Source of the DNA: Prosapia bicincta
Taxonomy: Eukaryota > Arthropoda > Insecta > Hemiptera > Cercopidae
Length of the DNA stretch: 64,000 nt
Assembly: GCA_036971475.1 (NCBI GenBank)
Contig: JBAIZL010000006.1
Coordinates: 135,627,731 to 135,691,730, forward strand
Reading direction: 5' to 3'
Position 1 is the first letter of the stretch; every line of letters starts with the position of its first letter. A program made the translations under genes and the position numbers. Of this stretch, positions 13,901-22,690 are shown in pieces. The notes under the pieces are model-generated. The model did no database searches and was not told where the DNA came from. It saw nothing but the letters and a program-made list of their open reading frames with translations.

Positions 13901-16900
13901 GATTTAGATTTTTGTAATGGTCTCTCATGCATTAGTTTTAAATTTTTGTAATGGTCTCTCATGCATTAGATTTAGATTTTTGTAATGGTCTCTCATGCAT
14001 TAGTTTTAAATTTTTGTAATGGTCTCTCATGCATTAGATTTAGATTTTTGTAATGGTCTCTCATGCATTAGTTTTAAATTTTTGTAATTGTCTCTCATGC
14101 ACTAGATTCGGATTTTCATTGGTCCAAGTATGACTGTTCAACAGATTTAATATATCTTTCAAATGAAAATGTGCTTTATCATGGAGATGTTCTCATTTCT
14201 CAAGCAAAATTTAGCCCCTTGGGTTTAATTGTTACATTATGGCCATTTTGTAGAGATTATCCAAGATCAGTATACAGAATACGCCTTACTGACCGAATCT
14301 GAGTCGCAGTTCAGCAGGATGCCTTCAAGCAAATCAACCAGGACAACAGGGTATGGCTTGCCAAACTCTTTCCACATTTTGTAGGGATTACATCCTAGAT
14401 CACTATACAGAATACGCCTTACTGACAAAATACTGAGTCGCAGTTCAGCAGGATGTCTCGAAGCAGATCAACCAGGACTACGGGGTATTTCTTGCAGAAC
14501 TTTTTCCACATTTTGTAGTAGGGATTATATCCTAGATCATTATACAGACCTGATCATACGCCTTACTGACCGAATACTGAGTCGCAGTTCAGCAGGATGC
14601 CTTCAAGCAAATCAACCAGGGCTGCAGAGTATGGCTTGCCGAACTCTTTCACATTTTGTAGGGATTATGTCCTAGATCACTATACAGAATACGCCTTACT
14701 GACCAAGTACTCAGTCTCAGTTCAGCAGGATGTCTCCAAGCAATTCAACCAGGACTACAGGGTATGGCTTGCCAAACTCTTTCCACATTTCCTGGAGTGC
14801 CCAGTAGCGAGGAGCCTTTGGTGCTTTTTATTCATTAATGTTCCTCGTATATGAAATTATTTAACCCACATAAAATGGTGATATGAGAGAGTACACTGTA
14901 ATGTCTCGAAAGATTGAAATGCCAACAAACCTTATGATGAACCGCAACAATAGATTCATCATAATACACAAAACTGTTATAAGATAACACACAGCTCCAT
15001 GATATTGACTAAACAAAATGGCATGAGCTACCAAACACGTGCCCCTACTGACTCAGTCGCCCCATTCCTACTACCTGAGTCAGAATATTATCTGTTTCAA
15101 AAACTTCCGTCTTTTCTGTCTATCCCGTATAACGTAGGTGTTGAGCTAAATTAAAAGGTGTTGAGGGGTTTGGATTAAATATAATGGGGTTGTTAGGGTA
15201 TATATAATGGGTTTTCTTGAGATAAATACAATAAAGGTGTTGGGATAAATATAATACAGGTGCTTGGACAGATATAATAGGGTTGTTTGGGTAAATATAA
15301 TGGGTTTTTGTGCGTTAAATACAAAAAAAAGGTGTTGGGATAAATATAGTAGAGGTGTTTGGACAGATATAATGGGACTGTTTGGGTAAATATAATGCAT
15401 TTTCTTGAGTTAAATACAATAAAGGTGTTGGGATAAAAATAGTAGAGGTGTCTGGAAAATATAATGGGGTTGTTTGGGTAAATATAATAGGTTTTCTTCG
15501 GTTAAATACACTAAAGGTTTTGGGATAAACATAATAGTATGATTGGGATAAATTCAATTATATTGTTGGTGTAAAAGTAATGGTGTTTTGGGGATAAATA
15601 TAATAGCATCATTGGGATAAATAAAATTATATTGTTGGTGTAAATGTAATGGTGTTTTGGGATAAACATAATAGTATCATTGGAATAAATAAAATTATAT
15701 TGTTGGTGTAAATGTAATGGTGTTTTGGGATAAACATAATAGTATCATTGGGATAAATAAAATTATATTGTTGGTGTAAATGTAATGGTGTTTTGTGGAT
15801 AAATATAATAGCATCATTGGGATAAATAAAATTATATTGTTGGTGTAAATGTAATGGTGTTTTGGGGATAAACATAATAGTATCATTGGGATAAACAAAA
15901 TTATATTGTTGGTGTAAATGTAATGGTGTTTTGGGATAAACATAATAGTATCATTGGGATAAATAAAATTATATTGTTGGTGTAAATGTAATGGTGTTTT
16001 GGGATAAACATAATAGTATCATTGGGATAAATAAAATTATATTGTTGGTGTAAATGTAATGGTGTTTTGGGATAAACATAATAGTATCATTGGGATAAAT
16101 AAAATTATATTGTTGGTGTAAATGTAATGGTGTTTCGGGATAAACATAATAGTATCATTGGGATAAATAAAATTATATTGTTGGTGTAAATGTAATGGTG
16201 TTTTGGGATAAACATAATAGTATCATTGGGATAAATAAAATTATATTGTTGGTGTAAATGTAATGGTGTTTTGGGATAAATATAATAGTATCATTGGGAT
16301 AAATAAAATTATATTGTTGGTGTAAGTGTAATGGTGTTTTGGGGATAAATATAATGATATTACTGAGTTATGTATGATTGAGATTTTTGCTCGCTTGAAT
16401 ATATTGAAGGAGTTGGGCTAAATAAGGTATTTGGGTGATTTCCCCTGATTAAAAGAAAGGGTACTTTTGAGTTTAATGCTGTAGTATTATAGAAGAGAGA
16501 ATAAATGTCACCTGAAAGAGCGTATTGTAGTAGAGGCCGAACAGAAACTTCAAATATTTCATCTTGATCACTGTCAATGCCAAACATGTAATCTGGAGTT
16601 GAATATGTTTTTGAAAGGTTCTCTGTAACTTTCGAGAAATAGTCCCTTTCGTCTACCATACGGCCCTCCAATCGAGGACGTAACTGAAAAATTAGTCCAT
16701 ATAAGTCAAATATTCAAGACAAAAATTACATAATGAAACAAAAACATCACAGCCTGGACAGGAAACATACTCTTCACTAGGAAAAAACACAGGTTAGTAT
16801 AAAACATTATGGTAATTTTCTACTGGTAAACTGTCTTATTTGTTTGTTTCTTGAAAAAATAATGAATAATAAACAGAAATAGTATGAAAATTTGTACATA

Positions 16901-17671
16901 TTTTTTTAAATAAGTGTCATATTATTACTTGATAATACAAAACATACACACACACATACACACACAAACACAAACACAAACACCTGCTGTTCACCCACTT
17001 AGGTAAAATTTGATGCAAGTGATTAGAACTACAGTCAGAGCCAAATCCTAAACTTGCCAAATTTCCTACTTTAATTTAATATTTTTAAAAAAACACACTT
17101 CACTGATTAACTATTCTTGAAGCTCTTTTATCGAGGGGGTTGATTTTTTTAAAGCCTCGCTTGGTGACCATTTTACTGAAAATATTCAAGAATATTGGTA
17201 CATTAAATAACTTTAAAATTAATAAAATGTATATTGGAAAAAACGTTTTAATTTTAAAATAAAATTTAAAAGATTTTTGTTTGAAATTCTTTGCAATTAG
17301 AAAATTTTCATTTCAAACATAATGATTAGTTAGATTTCAAATTAAATATTGAATAATATATGAAAGTTTTCACATGTTTACCTGAAATTTTTTACACATT
17401 TATCTCTGAAAAATTAGTAATTTTGTTAAAAATATTACTGAAAATTGTCTTGCCTGACTGTTTTAATATTTGAAAAAATATTTTAAATTCATAGACTAAA
17501 ACACTTTTGAAAATAAAAAATTCCTTCTCATTCAAATGTTTACAAAATGATTAACTTATAGTAATATAAAAATATTCAACAATTATAGTATTTAAAAACT
17601 ATATCATTTTACTTTAAAAGACACAAAAGTTTAATCTTTTCCATTAGTTTAATTTTAATATATTTTACATA

Positions 17672-17725
<54 letters not shown>

Positions 17726-18484
17726 CCATCTATCTCATCTAGAAATAACAATTTTTGTTGTAATTCAATTATTATTAAAACTTTAAAAATTATTATTGAA
17801 ATTATTAATAAAGATATAACTAAATTTATTAAATTAAGAATGACTAAATCTATTACTAAGTCATTAATAAAGTTCTACATCATTGAGCTTAAATGAATGT
17901 TGTACTGTAAAATAAGAAAAAGAGCTTGAGAGAGGAGAAAGGAGTCTAAGTCATTAAGAAAGTTACATGATTGTTATACTGAAAGGTAAAGACGTGCTAT
18001 AGTTATAAGTTGGCCTTATCTCAAATAAATTATCCATGTAGCAAATAGAAGTTGATTTTAATCAATGAGAACATAATGAAAGACGTGCTTTCACAGTTCA
18101 AAGCAAGATAAAATTTATTACGAAAAAAAAATTTTTTAATGGGTAAAGTATTTCAGTGACTAAGAGTTATAGAAAAAATCAAGTAAAGTAATTTTTACAC
18201 TCAATATATGTTACTAAGAATACTTCTAATTCAAACACAAAGAAAGACAAATGATAGAAAACATATTTTGTTCAAGAAAAATATAAAACAGCTGATCAAA
18301 AATCTCAGTAATTTAAAACGTTAAAAACTATTGAAAGTAAAATATGAAGAAATAATAAGAAAATGGGAAACAGGTTTTTATTAGGAAAAGTAATTGTGTA
18401 AAACCATTACTTACCCGTATCACTACTTCAATAGGCTTCATTACTGCAGTTGAATGATCTGTTAGTAATAGTGATTCAACCCAT
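3554..18484 (-). CDS. cos: Costal2-like kinesin, N-terminal motor domain (5 exons, 3' end outside window)
   Basis: Five minus-strand exons (18484-18415, 16683-16512, 13210-13065, 10327-10226, 3731-3554) join in phase with GT-AG introns into about 208 residues of a kinesin motor, starting MKPIEVVIRLRPRLEGR, the usual first beta strand. Exon 3 carries the nucleotide-binding loop GPQHSGKS followed by YTMFG, then YGIIPRAIRHIF. Exon 4 gives the VRVIEIINGQVKALI strand, equivalent to VSYLEIYNEEVRDLL of active kinesins. Exon 5 corresponds to the NxxSSRSH region but reads GIPSNPWHCIATLFI, so switch I is gone. Costal2 is a kinesin-like scaffold of Hedgehog signalling with a similarly divergent motor, hence the assignment. 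KIF7/KIF27 orthology or another divergent kinesin remains possible. The rest of the motor, the neck and the coiled coil lie past position 1. Confidence 0.72.
3732..4189. other. Intron sequence, nothing recognised
   Basis: AT-rich intron between kinesin exon 5 and the Penelope-like element. The open frame near 3898-4158 is low-complexity and resembles no family. Confidence 0.5.
4560..5900 (+). pseudogene. Penelope-like reverse transcriptase, broken
   Basis: Reverse transcriptase of the telomerase-related Penelope family. The longest open piece (5056-5409) reads LFVKLHKIDKPIRPLINFIN, the family's LHK..RPI signature, then LISLDIKNMYTNIPI, where the LDIKNMYTNIP block carries the first catalytic Asp. 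After an in-frame stop comes QEDGLAMGLPLSNILSEIFL, then VRYVDDGMYI, the YVDD catalytic box with both Asp residues present. FLDLTI and YRKPTLT follow. Stops at 5407 and just before VRYVDD, and frame changes near 4860 and 5620, abolish the product. Codons are dominated by AAT, AAA and ATA. Confidence 0.85.
6130..6481 (+). pseudogene. Penelope-like GIY-YIG endonuclease domain
   Basis: The plus-strand frames give GVYKLECENCNNTYIGQTKK, the GVYKL..C...YIGQT form of the GIY-YIG motif typical of Penelope-like elements. After a frame change, 6230-6481 reads NHCIKNKHQFSNIENMKIVK and MNIYEAFEIYKY, the family's C-terminal extension. This domain nicks target DNA for retrotransposition. The frameshift between the two parts makes it inactive. 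Confidence 0.82.
6573..6604 (+). ncRNA. Hammerhead-ribozyme-like core, Penelope 3' region
   Basis: CTGATGA (6573-6579), one extra base, a 6-bp stem GTTGGT/ACCAAC with a 7-nt loop (6581-6599), then GAAAA. This is the order CUGANGA - stem II - GAAA of the hammerhead catalytic core, 90 bp after the endonuclease remnant on the same strand. EN+ Penelope-like elements are known to carry hammerhead motifs. Stems I and III and the cleavage site were not resolved, and the extra base before stem II is non-canonical. Confidence 0.5.
6691..7896. repeat. Palindromic (TA)n-flanked repeat, copy 2
   Basis: (TA)n at 6691-6741, a module at 6742-6960 related to 124-290, (TA)n at 6961-7005, then a foldback. The left arm begins at about 7038 (TTTGGACTAGGAGACTGACA) and the right arm ends at about 7798 as its inverse. 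Inner arms match as well (7250-7380 against 7575-7700). A (TC)n run (7797-7821) and (TA)n (7829-7896) close it. No coding frame. Confidence 0.75.
7900..8935. other. Intron sequence with possible decayed inverted repeat
   Basis: Mostly AT-rich. Words near 8150 (AGAAGATTAGAACGGGCG) and the reverse complement near 8600 (AGAGGATTAGGACAG) resemble each other and could be ends of a decayed MITE. No gene seen. Confidence 0.35.
8940..9140. repeat. Minisatellite, ~31-bp unit, ~6 copies
   Basis: Direct repeats of ATTATCAAAACTTTAAACTC followed by TACTCTTAC, with point changes. One inverted copy follows at 9150-9175. Confidence 0.85.
9176..9656. other. Intron sequence, nothing recognised
   Basis: AT-rich DNA between the 31-bp minisatellite and the Penelope fragment. 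No feature seen. Confidence 0.5.
9657..9683 (-). ncRNA. Hammerhead-ribozyme-like core
   Basis: Minus strand: CTGAAGA, one extra T, stem GATTGC/GCAATC with a 3-nt loop, then GAAA. All six stem pairs are Watson-Crick. It lies downstream of the Penelope endonuclease fragment at 9919-10161. The flanking stems were not resolved. Confidence 0.5.
9657..10161 (-). mobile_element. Penelope-like element, 3' fragment
   Basis: On the minus strand 10161-9919 reads DEYLHTYSLQRPEKSSVAEH, then ILNTKHTLELTDLKLLK, then LLNSFESLYIHKYDENNLLN and a stop at 9921-9919. This is the C-terminal extension of a Penelope GIY-YIG endonuclease. About 240 bp downstream on the same strand lies a hammerhead-like core (9683-9657). 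The 5' part of the element is missing. It lies 64 bp downstream of kinesin exon 4. Confidence 0.78.
10226..10327 (-). CDS. cos: Kinesin exon 4
   Basis: A 102-bp phase-0 exon bounded by TTTGCAG and GTAAGA (minus strand). It encodes GKPSMVEYTVGIRVIEIING and then QVKALIDEDDQGIQ, the kinesin strand-turn-strand that normally reads VSYLEIYNExVRDLL. Too short to be found as a stand-alone ORF; recognised from splice sites and fold position. Confidence 0.8.
10725..12625. repeat. Satellite array, 64-bp unit, ~29 copies
   Basis: The consensus contains AGAGCAATGGGCGGAATCCA, GGAGACTCTCAACACACAAG and TACAACACTTCCAGTTAAAT. Copies differ by substitutions and small indels. It lies in the intron between kinesin exons 3 and 4. 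The 84-residue frame at 11823-12077 is only repeat reading-through. Confidence 0.93.
12626..13064. other. Intron sequence, nothing recognised
   Basis: AT-rich DNA between the 64-bp satellite and kinesin exon 3. No feature seen. Confidence 0.5.
13065..13210 (-). CDS. cos: Kinesin exon 3 (P-loop)
   Basis: Acceptor TTTATAG before 13210, donor GTAAGT after 13065 (minus strand). It encodes GKDVTFIAFGPQHSGKSYTM and then FGPGLHCTCSETKYGIIPRAIRHIFAQLA. GPQHSGKS fits GxxxxGK[ST], but the usual GQTGSGKT is changed at four positions. A Cys-containing insertion (LHCTCSETK) sits where active kinesins have a short loop before GIIPR. Confidence 0.88.
13211..13744. other. Intron sequence, nothing recognised
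   Basis: Unique AT-rich intron DNA upstream (minus-strand sense) of kinesin exon 3. No feature seen. Confidence 0.5.
13745..14105. repeat. Satellite array, 34-bp unit in a 68-bp alternating pattern
   Basis: The repeat core is GGTCTCTCATGCATTAG. It is followed alternately by TTTTAAATTTTTGTAAT and ATTTAGATTTTTGTAAT, so neighbours differ while every second unit is nearly identical (a dimeric higher-order repeat). About 10 units. Confidence 0.9.
14235..14800. repeat. Tandem repeat, 133-140 bp unit, ~4 copies
   Basis: TATACAGAATACGCCTTACT recurs at 14271, 14404, 14541 (variant) and 14681, with GTCGCAGTTCAGCAGGATG and TATGGCTTGCCAAACTC in each unit. It is more G+C-rich than its surroundings. No family recognised. 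Confidence 0.85.
14801..15130. other. Intron sequence, nothing recognised
   Basis: Unique DNA between two tandem arrays. No feature seen. Confidence 0.5.
15131..15540. repeat. Diverged leading part of the 68-bp satellite
   Basis: Repeats of GGTGTTGGGATAAATATA, GGGTTGTTTGGGTAAATATA and GGTTTTCTTGAGTTAAATAC in a longer, irregular cycle of about 115-125 bp. The GGGATAAA word is shared with the downstream homogeneous array. Confidence 0.75.
15541..16370. repeat. Satellite array, 68-bp unit, ~12 copies
   Basis: Highly homogeneous units containing ATAATAGTATCATTGGGATA, AATTATATTGTTGGTGTAAA and TGTAATGGTGTTTTGGGAT. Exact spacing is 68 bp between many copies (for example 15668 to 15736). The minus-strand frames seen here are repeat artefacts. 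The array ends about 140 bp from kinesin exon 2. Confidence 0.93.
16512..16683 (-). CDS. cos: Kinesin exon 2
   Basis: Acceptor TTTTTCAG before 16683 and donor GTGACA after 16512 (minus strand). It encodes LRPRLEGRMVDERDYFSKV... to VSVRPLLQYALS and ends with one base of a Gly codon. The IFEVSVRPLLQYALSG segment matches the kinesin helix just before the P-loop (VYxxxVxPLVxxxxxG). Reading through the donor gives an unrelated tail, which confirms the exon end. Confidence 0.8.
16684..18414. other. Kinesin intron 1 with simple repeats only
   Basis: AT-rich. It holds an impure (CA)n tract (16944-16982) and a (TTA)n tract (about 17674-17720). No exon or element seen. Confidence 0.55.
18415..18484 (-). 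CDS. cos: Kinesin exon 1 (first coding exon)
   Basis: On the minus strand a TTTGTTTACAG-type acceptor precedes base 18484 and GTAAGT follows base 18415. ATG at 18441 opens MKPIEVVIR, phase 0 into exon 2. The exon can be read upstream in the same frame (WVESLLLTDHSTAV), so either 18442-18484 is 5' UTR or a further 5' exon exists. The Met at 18441 was chosen because it puts the VVIRLRP strand at the very N terminus, as in most kinesins that begin with the motor. Confidence 0.7.
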
Positions 18485-18602
18485 CTGTAAACAAAAAGGA
18501 ACCAGTAGAGTTTTTATTGTCTAGAGCAGAAATATCATATATATATATTAAAACAACATAGGTTATTCAAATACAAGAATATTATTTATTTGTATTCAAA
18601 CC

Positions 18603-18633
18603 TTTTCGTTGGTAAACAGTACCAACATCATCA
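18603..18633 (-). ncRNA. Hammerhead-ribozyme-like core
   Basis: Minus strand: CTGATGA, extra T, stem GTTGGT/ACCAAC, GAAAA. Identical to the core at 6573-6604. Confidence 0.45.
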
Positions 18634-18717
18634 GGAATGAAAAATACAATAATCATAATTATAATAATACAATAATACATAATCATAATACAATAATGAT
18701 TATTGTATTTTTCATTC

Positions 18718-18749
18718 CTGATGATGTTGATACTGTTCACCAACGAAAA
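18718..18749 (+). ncRNA. Hammerhead-ribozyme-like core, one stem mismatch
   Basis: Same order as at 6573-6604, but stem II reads GTTGAT/ACCAAC with one A-C mismatch, so this copy is probably decaying. Confidence 0.4.
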
Positions 18750-18822
18750 GCTTTGAACATAAATACATAATATTCTTGTATTTGAATAGCCTATTTTGTT
18801 TTAAATTATCAAACAAGAAAAC

Positions 18823-18830
<8 letters not shown>

Positions 18831-18874
<44 letters not shown>

Positions 18875-19026
18875 GTTAATATATTACTATTGTAAGTACT
18901 TTTATCCACCATTAAGTGCAATGATTTTACCTTGTGTGAAAAGGCACCTTTCGGTCACTTGACCATTGTCGAATCATAAAGTCAGTGCAATGGAAAAACA
19001 ATGGATAACGTAAAATATCAAGAATA

Positions 19027-19081
<55 letters not shown>
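18831..19081. repeat. Palindromic-family module, copy 3, with (TA)n and poly-T
   Basis: (TA)n, then 18872-19021 matching 170-290 in part (TTATCCACCATTAAGTGCAA; GGCACCTTTCGGTCA), then (TA)n (19022-19049) and a 32-nt T run (19050-19081). Confidence 0.75.
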
Positions 19082-19649
19082 CAACACACAAAATAATAAA
19101 TAGTACAAAGAGCAGAAATATTTTTATAATGTTAAGTGAGTACAAAAATATAAATTACAAAAGTTAATAACTTAGAACAGATCTAATTTGTTACAAATTG
19201 CTACTTATGCTTCCACTGTACCAACACTCAAACAGCTAACCTGCACCAAACATCAATAACAGACAGTGTATTATTTGCATGTTTTACCTATTTAGTCCCA
19301 GACTTTCTAACTCGCCTACCTTGTGCTTAAACAGTTGCTTTCTAACTAACAACAACATGTCTTTATTTTACATCTGGTTTCAACAAAGTTACAATGTAGC
19401 ATTGATTACTGCCTAGGTAATTATTTAAAGAACTAAGTGAAAACTAATCACTTACAATCCTACCTATTCTCTCACTTCATGAAGAAGTGTAGGAAGTCAG
19501 GCATCATATATGAAATGACGGTTTCAAAACACAGCAGCCTAGTAAGTTAATAGTTCCCAATTTTTAAAATAATTACGTACGATTTATTCAGTGAAATCCA
19601 GATAATCATAACTATGTTAAATTATTATTTAAAATAGTATCTTCTTGTA
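19082..19649. other. Intergenic sequence, nothing recognised
   Basis: Unique DNA upstream of the kinesin gene and before the 95-bp satellite. No exon or promoter motif could be fixed. Confidence 0.5.
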
Positions 19650-22600
19650 TAGAGAAGCATTCTTCATATAAGTTATAGGTGTTTCCAGCTCAGCTGGAAT
19701 TTATTCTTGACACAGCACTATAGACGGGGTTGGGTGAATATTAGGGAAAGACCATTCTTCATATAAGTTAGAGGTGTTTCCAGCTCAGCTGGCACTTAGC
19801 CTTAATGCAGCACTATAGGCGGGGGTGAGGGGAGATTAGGCAAAGACCATTATTCATATAAGTTAAAGGTGTTTCCAGCTCAGCTAACACTTGGTCTCAA
19901 CGCATCACTAAGGCGGAGTGGGTTGAGATTAGGCAAAGACCATTCCTCATATAAGTTAGAGGTGTTTCCAACTCACCTGCCACTTGGTCTAGACACAGCG
20001 CTATAAGCAGGGGTGGGTGGAGATTATGCAAAGACCATTCTTCATATTAGATAGAGGTGTTTCCAGCTCAGCTGGCATTTAGCCTTAATGCAGCATCAAC
20101 TATAGACGTTGGTGAGTCGAGATTAGGCAAAGACCATACTTCATATAAGTTAGAGGTGTTTCCAACTCACCTGCCATTTGGTCTAGACACAGCGCTATAG
20201 GCGGGGGTGATTTAAGATTAGGCAAAGACCATTTTACATACAAGTTATAGGTATTTCCAGCCCAGCTTGCACTAGGCTTCATTCTTGACGCAGCACTATA
20301 GGCAGGGGTGGATGGAGATTAGATTAAGACCATTATTCATATAAGTTAGAAGTGTTTCCAGCTCAGCTAGCACTTACCCTTGATGCACTATAGGCGAAGG
20401 TAGGTGGAGATTAAGCAAAGACCATTTTTCATATAAGTTATAGGTATTTCCAGCTCAGGGGCACATGGCCTTAACGCGGCGCTACAGATGAGGGTGGGTG
20501 GAGATTAGGCAAAGACCTTTCTTCACATAAGTTATAGGTATTTCCAGCTCAGCTAGCAAATGGCCTCGACAGAGCACTATAGGCGGGGGTAGGTGGAGAT
20601 TAGTCTAAGACCATTCTTCATATAAGTTAGAGGTGTTTCCAGCTCAGCTGGCATTTATTCTTCATGCAGTACTATAGGGGGGAGGAGGATATTAGGCAAA
20701 GACCATTATTCATATAAGTTATAGATATTTCCAGCTCAGCTAGCACTTGGTCTTGTCGCAGCACTATAGGCGGGGGTGTTTGGAGATTAGGCAAAGATCT
20801 TTCTTCATATAAGTTAGAGGTGTTTCCAGTTCAGCTGGCATTTATTCTTGATGCAGAACTATAGGCGAGGGTGGGTGGAGAATAGACAAAGACCATTCTT
20901 CATATAAGTTATAGGTATTTCCAGCTCATCTGGCAATTGGCTTTGACACAGCACTATAGGCGAGGGTGGGTGGAGATTAGGCAAAAGCCATTCCTCATAT
21001 AAGTTATAGGTATTTCCAGCTCAGCTAGCAATTGGCTTTGACACAGCACTATAGGCGAGGGTGGGTGGAGATTAGGCAAAAGCCATTCCTCATATAAGTT
21101 ATAGGTATTTCCAGCTCATCTGGCAATTGGGTTTGACACAGCACTATAGGCGAGGGTGGGTGGAGATTAGGCAAAAGCCATTCCTCATATAAGTTATAGG
21201 TATTTCCAGCTCAGCTAGCAATTGGCTTTGACACAGCACTATAGGCGAGGGTGGGTGGAGATTAGGCAAAAGCCATTCCTCATATAAGTTATAGGTATTT
21301 CCAGCTCAGCTAGCAATTGGCTTTGACACAGCACTATAGGCGAGGGTGGGTGGAGATTAGGCAAAAACCATTCTTCATATAAGTTATAGGTATTTCCAGC
21401 TCAGCTAGCACTTGGCTTTGACACAGCACTATAGGCGAGGGTGGGTGGAGATTAGGCAAAAGCCATTCCTCATATAAGTTATAGGTATTTCCAGCTCAGC
21501 TAGCAATTGGCTTTGACACAGCACTATAGGCGAGGGTGGGTGGAGATTAGGCAAAAGCCATTCCTCATATAAGTTATAGGTATTTCCAGCTCATCTGGCA
21601 ATTGGCTTTGACACAGCACTATAGGCGAGGGTGGGTGGAGATTAGGCAAAAGCCTTTCCTCATATAAGTTATAGGTATTTCCAGCTCAGCTAGCAATTGG
21701 CTTTGACACAGCACTATAGGCGAGGGTGGGTGGAGATTAGGCAAAAGCCATTCCTCATATAAGTTATAGGTATTTCCAGCTCATCTGGCAATTGGCCTTG
21801 ATGCTACACTATAGACGGGAGGTGGGTAGTGATTAGGCAAAAACCATTCTTCATATAAGTTTTAGGTATTTGCAGCTCAGCTGGCACTTGTCCTTGACGG
21901 GGCACTAAGGGCGGGTGTGAATAGAGATTAGGACAAGACCAATATTCATATAAGATAATGGTATTTACAGCTCAGCTGGCATTTGGCCTTGATGAGGCAC
22001 TAAAGGCTTGGGTGGGTGGAGATTAGGCAAAGACCATTCCTCATATAAGTTATAGGTATTTCCATCTCAGCTAGCACTTGGCTTTGACACAGCACTATAG
22101 GCGAGGGTGGGTGGAGATTAGGCAAAAGCCATTCCTCATATAAGTTATAGGTATTTCCAGCTCATCTGGCAATTGGCCTTGATGCTACACTATAGACGGG
22201 AGGTGGGTAGTGATTAGGCAAAAACCATTCTTCATATAAGTTTTAGGTATTTGCAGCTCAGCTGGCACTTGTCCTTGACGGGGCACTAAGGGCGGGTGTG
22301 AATAGAGATTAGGACAAGACCAATATTCATATAAGATAATGGTATTTACAGCTGCGCTGGCATTTGGCCTTGATGAGGCACTAAAAGCTTGGGTGGGTGG
22401 AGATTAGGCAAAGACCATTCTTCATATAAGTTATAGGTATTTCAAGCTCAGCTGGCACTTAGCCTTGATGCAGCACTATAGGCGGCGGTGGGAGGAGATT
22501 AAGCAAAGACCATTCTTCATATAAGTTATAGTTGTTTCCAGCTCAGCTAGCACTTAGCCTTGATGCAGCACTATAGGCGGCAGGTGTTTGGAGATTAAGC

Positions 22601-22690
22601 AAAGACCATTCGTTATGTTAGTTATACGTATTTCTAGATCAGCTGGCACTTGGCCTTGAATGTGGTGGGGATGGGTGGAGATTAGGCTAA
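19650..22690. repeat. Satellite array, 95-bp unit, ~32 copies
   Basis: Units contain CATATAAGTTATAGGTATTT, CCAGCTCAGCTGGCACTTGG, CACTATAGGCGGGGGTGG and GGAGATTAGGCAAAG. Spacing is exactly 95 bp across the homogeneous centre (20989, 21084, 21179). The centre mixes TCAGCTAGCAATTGG and TCATCTGGCAATTGG variants; the flanks are more diverged. A four-unit block (about 21790-21980 onward) is repeated at 22170 onward, offset 381 bp. The array runs directly into the DDE transposon at about 22690. Confidence 0.95.

Larger units (their letters stand above)
18541..18830. mobile_element. Head-to-head pair of Penelope 3' tails
   Basis: 18548-18650 is the inverse of the Penelope tail at 6530-6660, and 18700-18830 is the same tail in direct orientation, so the two form a palindrome around 18655-18695. 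Each side carries its own hammerhead-like core (18603-18633 minus, 18718-18749 plus). The direct tail runs into (TA)n and then the palindromic module at 18872. No coding part remains. Confidence 0.75.

Noticed and set aside
15146..15943. Several minus-strand frames with Tyr/Ile/Pro-rich repeats
   Set aside because: Pure translation of the 68-bp satellite; no start context, no family.
13745..16370. CRISPR-like regular repeats
   Set aside because: No unique spacers of uniform length; these are contiguous tandem satellites in an intron-bearing eukaryotic gene.
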